DNA of 64,000 nt from Williamwhitmania taraxaci (GCF_900096565.1 NZ_FMYP01000001.1:121520-185519), one strand, 5' to 3'; positions 26,690-35,811 are shown, counted from the stretch's first letter. Program-made: numbers and translations. Notes: generated by a model not told the origin, from the letters alone.

Positions 26690-27766
26690 ATGTATACTCA
26701 TCAATATCTAGAAGCATTTACGGCTCGATTGTTTGAGCAGATGGGTTGTCCGCCCTCCGATGCAAAAGTGGTTGCCGAATTACTGGTAAAAGCAGAGTTG
26801 CGCGGGCTCTCCTCGCATGGTATGATGCGGGTAAAAGATTATTATCTGTTGGTGGAAGCTGGCCGCATAAACGTAACGCCTAAAGTAAGGATTATTCATG
26901 AAACGCCTAGCACTGCTACCGTTGATGGCGATGGTGCCTTAGGCCCAGTGGCGGCAAAGCGGAGTATGGAAATTGCAATTGAGAAGGCACGAAATGTTGG
27001 CACCGGTTGGGTGGCAACCAAGGGCTCGAACCATTTTGGAATTGCTGGATACTACTCTATGATGGCCCTTGAGCACGACATGGTTGGTATTTCCATGACC
27101 AACGCAAATCCCCTCGTGGCGCCTACCTATTCCACCAGTAAGCTGTTGGGAACGAACCCTATTGCAGTGGCTATTCCAACGCTGAATCAGCCTGCTTTTG
27201 TCGCCGACTTTGCAACTACCCCAATTGCTCGTGGCAAACTCGCAATTATGGGAAAGAAGGGGGAGAAACTTGACTTTGGGTTTGTACAGGATAAGCATGG
27301 CAACCCAAGTATCGAACCGGATATCCTGTTGGAGGGTGGTGCAATTTTGCCGCTTGGTGGAAGTGCCGACCATGCCAGCCACAAGGGATACTGCATGGGT
27401 TCGTTGGTGGATATATTTTCTGCAGTTTTTTCTGGTGCCAATTTTGGTCCATTCGTTCCGCCTCAGGTTGCCTATTTGCCTTTACTCGAGCAAAGTGTAG
27501 GAGACGGACTTGGTCACTTCTTTGGCGCTATGCGCATCGATGCCTTCCGTCCGGCCGAAGATTTTAAAGGGAAGATGGATCAATGGATTGAGACCTTCCG
27601 TAACGCAAAAGGAATTGAGGGTCAACCTCCAGTTATGATTCCCGGTGATCCCGAGCGGTTGTTTGAGGAGCGAATTACCAAGGAGGGTATTAAACTTATT
27701 GCTCCGGTTATTAAAGATTTGGCCGAAATTGCCGAAAAGCTCAATGTGCCGTTTCGGATGGAGTAG
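26690..27766 (+). CDS. Ldh2-family NAD(P)-dependent malate/lactate-type dehydrogenase
   Basis: A 358-residue member of the type 2 malate/L-lactate/ureidoglycolate dehydrogenase family, unrelated to classical LDH. RGLSSHGMMRVKDYY carries the conserved SHG histidine. VATKGSNHFGIAGYYSMMAL has the substrate-binding SNHFG motif. TNANPLVAPTYSTSKLLGTNPIAVAIP and the SHKGYCMGSLVDIFS segment are also family hallmarks. It oxidises a 2-hydroxyacid to a 2-oxoacid with NAD(P). The exact substrate cannot be fixed from the sequence; malate and lactate are the usual candidates. It is monocistronic with a strong terminator. Confidence 0.9.
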   Translation: MYTHQYLEAFTARLFEQMGCPPSDAKVVAELLVKAELRGLSSHGMMRVKDYYLLVEAGRINVTPKVRIIHETPSTATVDGDGALGPVAAKRSMEIAIEKARNVGTGWVATKGSNHFGIAGYYSMMALEHDMVGISMTNANPLVAPTYSTSKLLGTNPIAVAIPTLNQPAFVADFATTPIARGKLAIMGKKGEKLDFGFVQDKHGNPSIEPDILLEGGAILPLGGSADHASHKGYCMGSLVDIFSAVFSGANFGPFVPPQVAYLPLLEQSVGDGLGHFFGAMRIDAFRPAEDFKGKMDQWIETFRNAKGIEGQPPVMIPGDPERLFEERITKEGIKLIAPVIKDLAEIAEKLNVPFRME

Positions 27767-27782
27767 TAACTATTATTAGGAT

Positions 27783-27825
27783 AATAAGAAGAGACGCAGG
27801 TTTACTGCGTCTCTTCTTATTTTTC
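27783..27825. terminator. Terminator after the Ldh2-family gene
   Basis: A 17-base perfect stem (27783-27799 with 27805-27821; core AAGAGACGCAG), 5-base loop, followed by TTTTC. A-rich on the other strand, so it can also serve the convergent marC gene. Confidence 0.92.
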
Positions 27826-27924
27826 GTCCTATTATTGTTGCAATGATTACTGCGTTTTGCTATTCCTTGCTTAAAATAACTTCTCTTTTTTCGTTGAATT
27901 TAACTATCTCTCTCTTCTGATTTT

Positions 27925-28506
27925 TTAAGAGAACATAATCACTACGTTCTTGGCAAAGAGTTTAACGGCAATAGCCAAAAGAATTACTCCGAAGAATTTC
28001 CGGAGAATGAAAATGCCATCTTGACCAACAATACGCTCCACGCGGTCTACGGTTCGTAGCACTAGATATACGAAAAGCAGATTAAGGATTAGGGCTGCAA
28101 TGATATTGATTGTATGGTACTCGGCACGAATTGAGAGTAGAGTTGTAATTGCCCCAGGGCCTGCGATAAGGGGGAAGGCAATGGGCACGATAGTGGCTCC
28201 CGATGAGGTGGTTTCGTGCTTGAAAATTTCTACGCCGAAAATCATCTCTATGGCCAGCACAAAAATTACCAGCGATCCAGCCACGGCAAAGGAAGCAATA
28301 TCTACCCCAAATAGATTAAGAATAATCTCACCCACAAAAAGGAAGGCTATGAATATAAGGAGTGAGATAGAGACCGCTTTTTCGGCCTTAATCACTTTCT
28401 GTTGATTGCGAAGGCTAATGATAATAGGAACAGCACCAAGAATGTCGATAATTGCAAACAGCACAACAAAGGCGCCAACCAACTCAATAAATTTAAATTC
28501 AAGCAT
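27925..28506 (-). CDS. MarC-family integral membrane protein
   Basis: A 193-residue MarC/NAAT-family protein with six predicted transmembrane helices. It begins with FVVLFAIIDILGAVPIIISL and contains the conserved PIAFPLIAGPGAITTLLSI signature in the middle and a hydrophobic C-terminal helix (FFGVILLAIAVKLFAKNVVIM). The family was once linked to multiple antibiotic resistance in E. coli but that role was not supported; its transport function is unsettled. The gene stands alone between the Ldh2-type gene and the SDR gene. Confidence 0.9.
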   Translation of the reverse strand: MLEFKFIELVGAFVVLFAIIDILGAVPIIISLRNQQKVIKAEKAVSISLLIFIAFLFVGEIILNLFGVDIASFAVAGSLVIFVLAIEMIFGVEIFKHETTSSGATIVPIAFPLIAGPGAITTLLSIRAEYHTINIIAALILNLLFVYLVLRTVDRVERIVGQDGIFILRKFFGVILLAIAVKLFAKNVVIMFS

Positions 28507-28651
28507 AGAAAAACGGTTTTGAGGGAATCTTTCTTCGAGGCAAAGGTAAATAGAATTTGTAGTATCTCCTCAAGGTGGGCGTTAGCCTATTTTTAGATGA
28601 GGTTTGTTGCTGGAATATATCGCTTATAGCCAATGTAATTCGCCTTGTAAC

Positions 28652-28680
28652 AAAAAAAAGCCCCGGAAATCGGAGCTTTT
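28652..28680 (-). terminator. Terminator of the SDR gene
   Basis: On the minus strand AAAAGCTCCG pairs with CGGGGCTTTT (one G-T pair), then a run of T. It lies about 20 bases past the SDR stop. Confidence 0.85.
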
Positions 28681-28700
28681 GTATCGTAGTCGGATAATTG

Positions 28701-29465
28701 CTATTGGACAACACGGTTAACGTAGGTTGCACTAGCTTGTGCCGTAGGCATTATCACCAAGTCGTTAATATTAACATGTGCAGGACGATTTAGCACAAAT
28801 AGTATGGTCTGTGCAATATCCTCTGCAAAGAGCGGGCTAATTCCTTGGTAGGTTTTCTTTGCGAGTTCATCGTCGCCTTTATACCTTACGCTGGAGAATT
28901 CTGTCTCAACCATACCCGGTCTAATTCCTGAAACCTTGATTCCTTCTTTCAAAAGATCAATCCTCATGCCCTTTGTAATAGCTTCCACTGCATGCTTCGA
29001 AGCACAATAAACATTACCGTTTTCATATACCTCGGTTCCTGCGATGGACCCAATGTTTATGATATGTCCACTGCCTCTTTCAATCATTAACGGAACTATC
29101 GCACGGGTGATGTAAAGTAGCCCCTTTATATTGGTATCGATCATTCTATCCCAATCGTCAATCACGCCATCCTGAATATGGTTTAAGCCCACAGCTAAGC
29201 CTGCGTTATTAATCAACACATCAATTTTCCTCCAGCGCTCAGGAAGAGATTCAACTGCACTTGCCACGGCCTCCTTATCTCTCACATCGAAATTAAGGGC
29301 CAAAACTTCGGTTTTGTGCTTAATCTCCGCTTCTTTCTTTACCGATTCGAGCAACTCTGCTCTTCTTCCGGTAAGAATCAAGCTGTATCCATTTTCGGCC
29401 AAAAGCATTGCCGTAGCTTTGCCTATTCCAGACGTGGCTCCAGTTACTAATGCAAGTTTCTTCAT
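28701..29465 (-). CDS. Short-chain dehydrogenase (YdfG-like 3-hydroxyacid dehydrogenase)
   Basis: A 254-residue classical SDR. The cofactor motif TGATSGIG is at 8-15, with RR at 34-35 after beta-2, which favours NADP. NNAG is at 86-89. The catalytic Ser is S140 (NIGSIAG), with Tyr Y153 and Lys K157 in YCASK. SGIRPGMVETEFSSVRYKGD and the C-terminal FVLNRPAHVNINDLVIMPT are characteristic of YdfG-type enzymes, which oxidise serine, 3-hydroxyisobutyrate and related 3-hydroxyacids, with malonate semialdehyde reductase activity in E. coli. A promoter-like box far upstream implies a leader of nearly 200 bases. Confidence 0.92.
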   Translation of the reverse strand: MKKLALVTGATSGIGKATAMLLAENGYSLILTGRRAELLESVKKEAEIKHKTEVLALNFDVRDKEAVASAVESLPERWRKIDVLINNAGLAVGLNHIQDGVIDDWDRMIDTNIKGLLYITRAIVPLMIERGSGHIINIGSIAGTEVYENGNVYCASKHAVEAITKGMRIDLLKEGIKVSGIRPGMVETEFSSVRYKGDDELAKKTYQGISPLFAEDIAQTILFVLNRPAHVNINDLVIMPTAQASATYVNRVVQ

Positions 29466-29661
29466 TGTTTTATTATGTTTTTTTGTATTTATTCTTTGAA
29501 TTTGTTTTTCTCAACGTTTTGAGAATACGGCCGTTTATTTTCGGCTGCGTAGAAAAGCAGATACACGCCTTGTTGCCTTGTTTTATTCACAAACTGACCA
29601 TAATTATTCAAAAGCAGATCAAGGTTATTTGCCGATCCCAACCATCGACTGAAATGAGGTG
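29466..29661 (-). other. Putative long 5' leader of the SDR gene
   Basis: About 196 bases without a gene between the SDR start and a consensus -7 box at 29662-29669. Together with the region up to 29878 it makes a 413-base gap. The leader can form a hairpin with TTCTCAA/TTGAGAA arms (around 29508-29526), but I recognise no riboswitch class. Confidence 0.4.
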
Positions 29662-29669
29662 CAAAAGTA
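29662..29669 (-). promoter_or_regulatory. Candidate -7 promoter element for the SDR gene
   Basis: On the minus strand TACTTTTG, identical to the -7 box of the SRP RNA promoter. No strong -33 match upstream. Confidence 0.45.
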
Positions 29670-29828
29670 GGACTATTCCTTGATATAGGAACCTGTTTTT
29701 TAGCAGCAATGAATCTTTTACGGAAAATATGCGTTGTCTCGTCTGATCGTTATTGTTTTTAATAATATTCTGAAGTTTGTAATCTGCTGTGAAGTAGATT
29801 CATATAAATGTGCAGAGGCGCTATTGTG

Positions 29829-29855
29829 TTGTAGTGCCCAAAAACGCTATATTTG
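29829..29855 (+). promoter_or_regulatory. Promoter of the PurL-like gene
   Basis: TTG at 29829-29831 and TATATTTG at 29848-29855, 16 bases apart; the -7 box is a full TAnnTTTG match. Transcription would start only about 15 bases before the ATG at 29879. Confidence 0.6.
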
Positions 29856-29878
29856 TCCATAAACTAGAATCCGGCTAA

Positions 29879-31954
29879 ATGACTCCTCTGAAATCGCTTA
29901 AAGTCTTACTGCACGAAGCTAATCTAGCCGACGTAGCCCAAGAAAGACTTATGCAGCTAATGGAAGAACAAGGTGGTGAGTTGGAGCGTGTAGCCCTATT
30001 TACTTTGGCCATTCAAGCAAATATTGAGCAAACCACTCCACCACTTTCCTACTGTAGTATTGGCGAGGGATGGTATGCATCATTGCAGCAGTCTGTTGCC
30101 TTTTCCAATGGAAAACCGTTGGTTGATGGACTGGAACGTATCTCGGATGGGTTTTGGCATTTAGCAGTAAATGGATTCAAGCCAACATCCTATGCCCATT
30201 GGTTGGTTTCCCCCGATGTCGTAATCAATAAAGCTACAAGCGACGCTACACTGCGGTTGAGCCAGTTTACGCAAGGACTTGGAATCCCAATGATTGAGGG
30301 CGGAGTGATTGTCTCTTCGGAATTAGATGCCGAGCCTTTTGTTTGTAGCACTATCATTGGCGTTCGAAAGGGGGCTGAGTGTAAGCGTCCGCTAGCCGAA
30401 GGTCAAAAGGTATTTATGTTTGGAGACTTTACCCTTCCTACATTCTATAGCAAGGAGTCGGGTATTCTTACTCGAGCATTTGGTTTTAAGACCAATTTTG
30501 ACTCCCCAAGCAACGGCATATTTGCTAAGCAAATTGACTTTGCTCTGGGTGATCTTTTTAAAGCCGATTTAATTGATGATGTTGAGTCTCTAACTACACT
30601 TGGCTTACTTAATGCATCCATTACGCTGGCGATGCGTTGGCGCTTAGGAATTTCTATTGACTTAACCAAAATCTTAACGGGGAAAGTCGACTGTTCGAAC
30701 TCGGAGATACTCGTCTCTGAAACGTTAAATAGGTTAATTGCTGTTTGCCCAATAGGGAAGGAGAATATTTTGGAAGCCATCCTCGAAAAATGGGATATTC
30801 CCTATTCCTGCATCGGCGAGATAATCTCTGAGGAAGTTGTAAATATTAGAGGGTTGCGGGATGAATCGCTAATTTTCCCTATAGGTTTGGGCAAGGAGTT
30901 TACTGAGGAGAAGATCACAGTTACAAGATACAACCTTCCTTGCTTTGATAAAATTGTTCTTGCCGATGATACTGATGTGGTTAGTCTGCAAGAAGCTATT
31001 GAGGTGGTTCTTTCCAGTACCAGCTTTTCGCCCAAACTCTGGTTCAAGGAGCAGTTTGACTCCAGTTTGCAAGGGGGCCCCAATTTGAGTAACCCCTCCG
31101 ATGCGGGTATAAATGTACTCCGAACGCTAAAGCGCCATCTTGCAGTTGCAGAAGTTTTAAATCCGCGTCTATCCCAAATTGATCAGGAACGGGCCCTTGT
31201 GCTCAACTTTGCTGAGGCTACTCGGAAAGTCATTTGCTCTGGGGCTGTTCCGTTGCAGGCGACCCTTGTACCCGCCGTTTTTGGAGGTACCGAAGCCCAG
31301 TTCGAATTGGTTGGACGACTTCAGCAGATATTTGAAGAGGTCTCGGCCAAATGGGGCGTTGTGGGGTCTTTGCAAAAACCTTTTGTTAAAGAGCGTGTTG
31401 GCGAACAGGAGACCATATTACCCTCTATTGCAGTCTTAGGAATTGTTGATGGTCCTGTACCGTTGGCACGTACCTTTATGGAGAAAGGCGATATGATCTA
31501 CCTTCTCGGTGATCCTGCACTTACGATCAATGGAAGCGAATTGGAGAAGTCTCTCGGACTCGAACAAAAGGCTGAATTGCCCTATTTCGATTTAGCCAAG
31601 GAGTTTCGCCTACAGAAAACAATCCATAAACTATTTCAATTAGGGATATTAAGTTCGGCCCACAGCGTCGGAAGGGGCGGAATATTCACCTCCTTAATTG
31701 AGTGTGGACATGCCAGCGGTTTAGGCTTCGATATTACTACCGATTCTGAAATTACACCTAACGCCTTTTTATTTGGTGAAGCACCTGGAATGGCCGCAGT
31801 AACAGTTGCTTCGTCACGGGAAGTTCAATTCATCGATTTTATGGTTGCTCAAAAGCAGAACTTTCGCACCCTTGGCCATGTTACTAAGGCCGAAGTGAGG
31901 ATAGACGATGTTTCTTATGGCTTTATCTATGATCTTCGAAAGTATTTTGTTTAG
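29879..31954 (+). CDS. Degenerate PurL-like (AIR synthase-related) protein
   Basis: A 691-residue protein with the duplicated PurM/PurL fold. The C-terminal quarter keeps family features: VLGIVDGPVPLARTFMEKGD, YLLGDPALTINGSELEKSLG and VGRGGIFTSLIECGHASGLGF, matching the SDGGL...A...SGLG segment of PurL. In the N-terminal half, the region aligned with the PurL ligand motifs reads GEGWYASLQQSVAFSNGKP and then LERISDGFWHLAVNGFKPT, so the ESHNHPS and GATGVGGIIRD motifs of active FGAM synthase are absent. It probably does not make FGAM; a regulatory or different ATP-grasping role is possible. It is followed 29 bases later by ubiE/menG. Confidence 0.78.
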   Translation: MTPLKSLKVLLHEANLADVAQERLMQLMEEQGGELERVALFTLAIQANIEQTTPPLSYCSIGEGWYASLQQSVAFSNGKPLVDGLERISDGFWHLAVNGFKPTSYAHWLVSPDVVINKATSDATLRLSQFTQGLGIPMIEGGVIVSSELDAEPFVCSTIIGVRKGAECKRPLAEGQKVFMFGDFTLPTFYSKESGILTRAFGFKTNFDSPSNGIFAKQIDFALGDLFKADLIDDVESLTTLGLLNASITLAMRWRLGISIDLTKILTGKVDCSNSEILVSETLNRLIAVCPIGKENILEAILEKWDIPYSCIGEIISEEVVNIRGLRDESLIFPIGLGKEFTEEKITVTRYNLPCFDKIVLADDTDVVSLQEAIEVVLSSTSFSPKLWFKEQFDSSLQGGPNLSNPSDAGINVLRTLKRHLAVAEVLNPRLSQIDQERALVLNFAEATRKVICSGAVPLQATLVPAVFGGTEAQFELVGRLQQIFEEVSAKWGVVGSLQKPFVKERVGEQETILPSIAVLGIVDGPVPLARTFMEKGDMIYLLGDPALTINGSELEKSLGLEQKAELPYFDLAKEFRLQKTIHKLFQLGILSSAHSVGRGGIFTSLIECGHASGLGFDITTDSEITPNAFLFGEAPGMAAVTVASSREVQFIDFMVAQKQNFRTLGHVTKAEVRIDDVSYGFIYDLRKYFV

Positions 31955-31983
31955 TGCTTGGAATAATTAACGTTTAATTCATT

Positions 31984-32697
31984 ATGGCAGATAAAGATAA
32001 GGTTATCGGAATGTTTAATAGTATCGCTCCAACCTACGATTTTTTGAATCACTTTTTGTCCCTCAATATCGATAAGGTTTGGCGAAGAAAGTTAGTTAAA
32101 CTAATAGCACCTTACAAACCGGAGCGTATTTTGGATGTGGCCTCGGGAACCGGCGACCTGGCAATAGCCCTTACCCGTCTTAAACCAGATGGAATCGTTG
32201 GGGTTGACATTTCGGAGGGAATGCTCGAGGTGGGAAGAAAAAAAATTGCTCGTAAAGGGCTGAGTGATATCATAACGTTGCTCTATGGCGACTCTGAAAG
32301 CCTACCTTTTCCCACAAACTCATTCAACGCGGTTGCTGTTTCGTTTGGAGTAAGAAACTTTGCCAATCTTGATGCTGGATTGGCCGATATGTGCAGAGTT
32401 TTAAAACCCGGTGGAGTGGTTGCTGTGCTCGAGTTTTCCATGCCGCGCCGTTTCCCTATTGTTCAGTTTTATAAGTTCTACTTTTTAAAGGTACTTCCAT
32501 TCTTTGGTAAGATGTTTTCGGGTCACCACGAGGCGTATACATATTTGCCCGAATCGGTTTTGCAGTTCCCAAATGGCGAACGGTTTTTACACCTTATGCG
32601 CGAGGCTGGTTTTTCTAATGTTAGAGAGAAGCGACTTAGCTTTGGCATTGCTTCCATATACACAGGTGAGAAGATTATTAAGGCCAAACGGCAATAA
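31984..32697 (+). CDS. ubiE: Demethylmenaquinone methyltransferase
   Basis: A 237-residue class I SAM methyltransferase that methylates demethylmenaquinone to menaquinone (MenG/UbiE). It opens with VIGMFNSIAPTYDFLNHFLSLNIDKVWRR, the family N-terminal signature. The SAM-binding motif is ILDVASGTGDLAIAL. The second motif VSFGVRNFANLDAGLADMCRVLKPGGVVAVLEF is also typical. Menaquinone is the usual respiratory quinone of Bacteroidota. The next gene is a PorT homologue, an arrangement seen repeatedly in the phylum. Confidence 0.95.
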   Translation: MADKDKVIGMFNSIAPTYDFLNHFLSLNIDKVWRRKLVKLIAPYKPERILDVASGTGDLAIALTRLKPDGIVGVDISEGMLEVGRKKIARKGLSDIITLLYGDSESLPFPTNSFNAVAVSFGVRNFANLDAGLADMCRVLKPGGVVAVLEFSMPRRFPIVQFYKFYFLKVLPFFGKMFSGHHEAYTYLPESVLQFPNGERFLHLMREAGFSNVREKRLSFGIASIYTGEKIIKAKRQ

Positions 32698-32736
32698 TCA
32701 GGAATGATGGCCGTTTTGAAGATGCAAAATTATACC

Positions 32737-33471
32737 ATGAGAATAGCTATATCCATTCTAATAATTGTATCCTTATCGTTGTTCTCAAACAAGGCAATGG
32801 CTCAGCGTAACGATAAGCCATTTACTCAGTTGGATTACGACTATGGGAAGCCATTCCATTTTGGTTTTTCTTTGGGTTTCAACTTCATGGACTTCACCAT
32901 AAAGAATAATGGTAAACCACAAGAAATTGGTCTAGGAGACACAACTGCGTTATGGGCCGATGCGAGCGGGATGGTGCCTGGTTTCAATGTAAATATTATA
33001 ACCGATTATCGACTCAACGAGTATTTCAGCGTTCGTTGTCTTCCCGGCTTATCGTTTGGACAGCGCGATTTGAAATACTACGAACCTAGTGGAAAATTAC
33101 TCACTACTATGAATCTGGAGTCCTCCTTTATTGAGGTACCCATCTTAATAAAGTATAAGGCTAAGCGATCGGGCGATATTCGACCCTATTTAATTGCAGG
33201 TATAAATCCCCGGTTCGACGTTGCAGCCTATAAAAAACTCAACAATAAAGAGGGAATATACGTTAGGCTAAACAGTTCCGATGTTTACTATGAATTTGGT
33301 GCCGGGCTCGACTTTTACCTCACCTATTTTAAGTTTTCCATCGAAATGAAGTATTCTGCCGGTATCTCCAACGTTCTATCTCCCGATCTGGTTGAAGGTG
33401 GTGAGAGTTACGTTAAAGCCCTCGATAAAATCCAATCCCAATTATTCGTCATTGCGTTCCACTTTGAATAG
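32737..33471 (+). CDS. porT: PorT-family protein, type IX secretion system component
   Basis: About 244 residues starting MRIAISILIIV, with a signal peptide ending NKAMAQ. The frame is also open from ATGs at 32704 and 32707, which would add 10-11 residues before the signal peptide; I prefer 32737. The mature part is a small outer-membrane beta-barrel: HFGFSLGFNFMDFTIK, PGFNVNIITDYRLNEYFSVRCLPGLSFGQRDL, SFIEVPILIKYKAKRS and a C-terminal barrel strand ending in aromatic residues (FVIAFHFE). This pattern and the location directly after ubiE match PorT/SprT, which is essential for T9SS in P. gingivalis and Flavobacterium. T9SS would export the three sorting-domain proteins in this window. Confidence 0.83.
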   Translation: MRIAISILIIVSLSLFSNKAMAQRNDKPFTQLDYDYGKPFHFGFSLGFNFMDFTIKNNGKPQEIGLGDTTALWADASGMVPGFNVNIITDYRLNEYFSVRCLPGLSFGQRDLKYYEPSGKLLTTMNLESSFIEVPILIKYKAKRSGDIRPYLIAGINPRFDVAAYKKLNNKEGIYVRLNSSDVYYEFGAGLDFYLTYFKFSIEMKYSAGISNVLSPDLVEGGESYVKALDKIQSQLFVIAFHFE

Positions 33472-33480
33472 CCAAAAGAA

Positions 33481-35037
33481 ATGCCCATTGAATTATCGCT
33501 CACATTAAGCCCTAGGCAGGCTTCGGAGGAGCCTTTATTGAAGGCGCAAGTTGCCGAAAAACTCAATATCTCCGTTGCTGAAGTTACCGGGGTCCGAATT
33601 ATTCGAAAATCCATAGATGCAAGGGGACGTCAGATCAAGGTAAATCTTGGGTTGAGCGTGTTCGTTAACGAGGCTGTGCCAACCCATACTTACGAGCCAT
33701 TGCAGCTAAAAAATGTTGCCTTGGCCGAACCTGTGGTGATTGTGGGTGCCGGACCTGCTGGTTTATTTGCTGCCCTTCGGCTCATTGAACATGGCTTTCG
33801 ACCAATCATATTAGAACGCGGAAAAGAGGTTAGTGCACGAAAGCGTGACATCGCAACCATCAATCGGAATTTAGGCGTTGATCCCGACTCCAACTATGCT
33901 TTTGGGGAGGGCGGTGCCGGAACATTCTCCGATGGAAAACTTTACACCCGCTCAAAAAAACGTGGCGATATAAGTTCCGTGCTTCATGTGTTTCATCAAT
34001 TTGGAGCTCAGGATAGCATCCTTTACGATGCTCACCCGCACATTGGAACCAATGTGCTTCCTCGCGTAGTAACCGCTATGCGGCAAGCAATAATTGATGC
34101 AGGTGGAGCTGTTTTCTTTGGCAAACGTGTAGACGATTTGCTTGTCTCAGGGAATCACATTACCGGAGTGGCTTGTGCAGGTGAGGTATTCAGCGCCAAG
34201 GCTGTAATTCTGGCAACAGGACACTCGGCTCGCGACATTTACCACCTTCTATATAACAAGGGCATTGCCTTGGAAGCAAAACCATTTGCTATGGGAGTAA
34301 GGGTTGAGCATCCTCAACCGCTAATCGATAGCATACAATACCACATGCCCACGCGCGACGAGTATTTACCTGCAGCATCCTACTCATTGGTTCAGCAGGT
34401 CGAAGAGAGAGGTGTTTACTCCTTTTGCATGTGTCCAGGTGGTTTTATCGTACCTGCAGCCTCTTCGCCTGGGGAGGTAGTTGTGAATGGTATGTCGCCA
34501 AGCGAGCGGAATTCAAAATATGCCAACGCAGGTATGGCCGTAGAAATTCGGGTAGAAGACTTACTTAGCTACAAAGGACATGGGGTTCTTGGTGGTTTAA
34601 TTATGCAATCGCAACTCGAAAAGAAGGCATTCCAGTACGGCGGTTCAGGTCAAGTGGCCCCAGCCCAACGGTTGGCCGATTTTGTGGATGGAAAGGTGTC
34701 CAATACACTGCCTTCTTGCTCCTACCATCCGGGCTTAACTTCCAGCCCAATGAATGAATGGTTACCCCAGCATATTGGAAAGCGGTTAAGAGAGGGATTT
34801 AAAGCGTTCGATGGGAAGATGCATGGCTTCTTAACCAATGAGGCACTTATTGTTGGAGTTGAATCTCGCACATCGTCGCCTGTGAGAATTCCACGCGATG
34901 AGAACACCTTTATGCATATAAGTCTTGAAGGGCTCTTCCCCTGCGGAGAAGGGGCTGGATATGCCGGAGGCATCACTTCATCGGCGATGGATGGTCAGGT
35001 TTGCGCCGATGCTGCCCAGCGCTGGCTCAGTCGGTAA
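33481..35037 (+). CDS. FAD-dependent dehydrogenase (COG2509 family)
   Basis: A 518-residue flavoprotein. A 75-residue N-terminal domain (SVAEVTGVRIIRKSIDARGRQ) precedes the dinucleotide-binding motif VVIVGAGPAGLFAALRLIEHG (about residue 83). YAFGEGGAGTFSDGKLYTRSKKRG is the hallmark of this COG2509 family. The C-terminal FPCGEGAGYAGGITSSAMDG motif binds the FAD ribityl and pyrophosphate. The exact substrate of the family is unknown. It is 9 bases downstream of porT and overlaps the convergent methyltransferase gene by 11 bases. A terminator is not evident. Confidence 0.9.
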   Translation: MPIELSLTLSPRQASEEPLLKAQVAEKLNISVAEVTGVRIIRKSIDARGRQIKVNLGLSVFVNEAVPTHTYEPLQLKNVALAEPVVIVGAGPAGLFAALRLIEHGFRPIILERGKEVSARKRDIATINRNLGVDPDSNYAFGEGGAGTFSDGKLYTRSKKRGDISSVLHVFHQFGAQDSILYDAHPHIGTNVLPRVVTAMRQAIIDAGGAVFFGKRVDDLLVSGNHITGVACAGEVFSAKAVILATGHSARDIYHLLYNKGIALEAKPFAMGVRVEHPQPLIDSIQYHMPTRDEYLPAASYSLVQQVEERGVYSFCMCPGGFIVPAASSPGEVVVNGMSPSERNSKYANAGMAVEIRVEDLLSYKGHGVLGGLIMQSQLEKKAFQYGGSGQVAPAQRLADFVDGKVSNTLPSCSYHPGLTSSPMNEWLPQHIGKRLREGFKAFDGKMHGFLTNEALIVGVESRTSSPVRIPRDENTFMHISLEGLFPCGEGAGYAGGITSSAMDGQVCADAAQRWLSR

Positions 35038-35794
35038 ATCCGTTACGTCTAAATTCGGAAAGAATTATTGCGGTAGCAGTAGCTACGTTCAACGATTCTG
35101 CTCCCGCTGGATCATTTGTAAAGGCAGGGATGGTTATCTTGTTGGAGATGATATTTTCAACATTTTTGGAAATGCCATTACCCTCATTGCCCATAACTAT
35201 AATGCCGTTTTTAGGGAGGTGAGATTGATAAAGGTTTTCCCCTTCTAAAAAGGTTCCAAAAATCGGGATACCGTTGGATTGCATCACTTCAAGGAGATTG
35301 GATAAATTGGTGTAGTGAATTTTTACTTTGGCCAAGGCACCCATGCTCGCCTGAACCACTTTTGGATTATAGCAATCAACGGTTTCGGTTGAGCATACAA
35401 GGTTGGTCACGCCAAACCATACGCAAAGTCGAATAATCGTCCCTAGGTTGCCGGGATCCTGAATGTCGTCGAGGGCAATTACCAGTTGCTCCTTTATCTC
35501 AGCGGAGTTAAGATGGTATTTGGGCATATGGAATACGGCTAGGGTGGAGGCGGGGGTGGTTAAGTTCGAAATGCGCCCCATCTCCATCTCCGAAATCACT
35601 AAGGTTGTCGGGTTGTTTAAAATGCTGGTGTGATTGACGTATCCTTCGAGCATGTATATGTTCTGGGGATTTAACCCCGCAGCAATTAACTCAACAATAA
35701 GTTTCTCTCCTTCGGCCATAAAGAGGTTTTCCTCTTGCCTAAACTTTTTTTGTTTTAAGGAAACAATCCGTTTTATTTCGTTTTTAGTAAGCAT
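35027..35794 (-). CDS. TrmH/SpoU-family RNA methyltransferase
   Basis: A 255-residue SPOUT methyltransferase starting MLTKNEIKRIVSLKQKKFRQ. The N-terminal L30e-like RNA-binding domain is at about 1-95. The catalytic trefoil-knot domain shows ALDDIQDPGNLGTIIRLCVWFG (motif 1, conserved Asn), GIIVMGNEGNGIS (motif 2) and IPAFTNDPAGAESLNVATATAIIL (motif 3). It 2'-O-methylates ribose in rRNA or tRNA; the exact site is unknown. An upstream ATG at 35839 is excluded because it lies at the promoter (35812-35839). The 3' end overlaps the convergent FAD dehydrogenase gene by 11 bases. Confidence 0.92.
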   Translation of the reverse strand: MLTKNEIKRIVSLKQKKFRQEENLFMAEGEKLIVELIAAGLNPQNIYMLEGYVNHTSILNNPTTLVISEMEMGRISNLTTPASTLAVFHMPKYHLNSAEIKEQLVIALDDIQDPGNLGTIIRLCVWFGVTNLVCSTETVDCYNPKVVQASMGALAKVKIHYTNLSNLLEVMQSNGIPIFGTFLEGENLYQSHLPKNGIIVMGNEGNGISKNVENIISNKITIPAFTNDPAGAESLNVATATAIILSEFRRNGFTD

Positions 35795-35811
35795 CTGCGT
35801 TAAATATTGGT

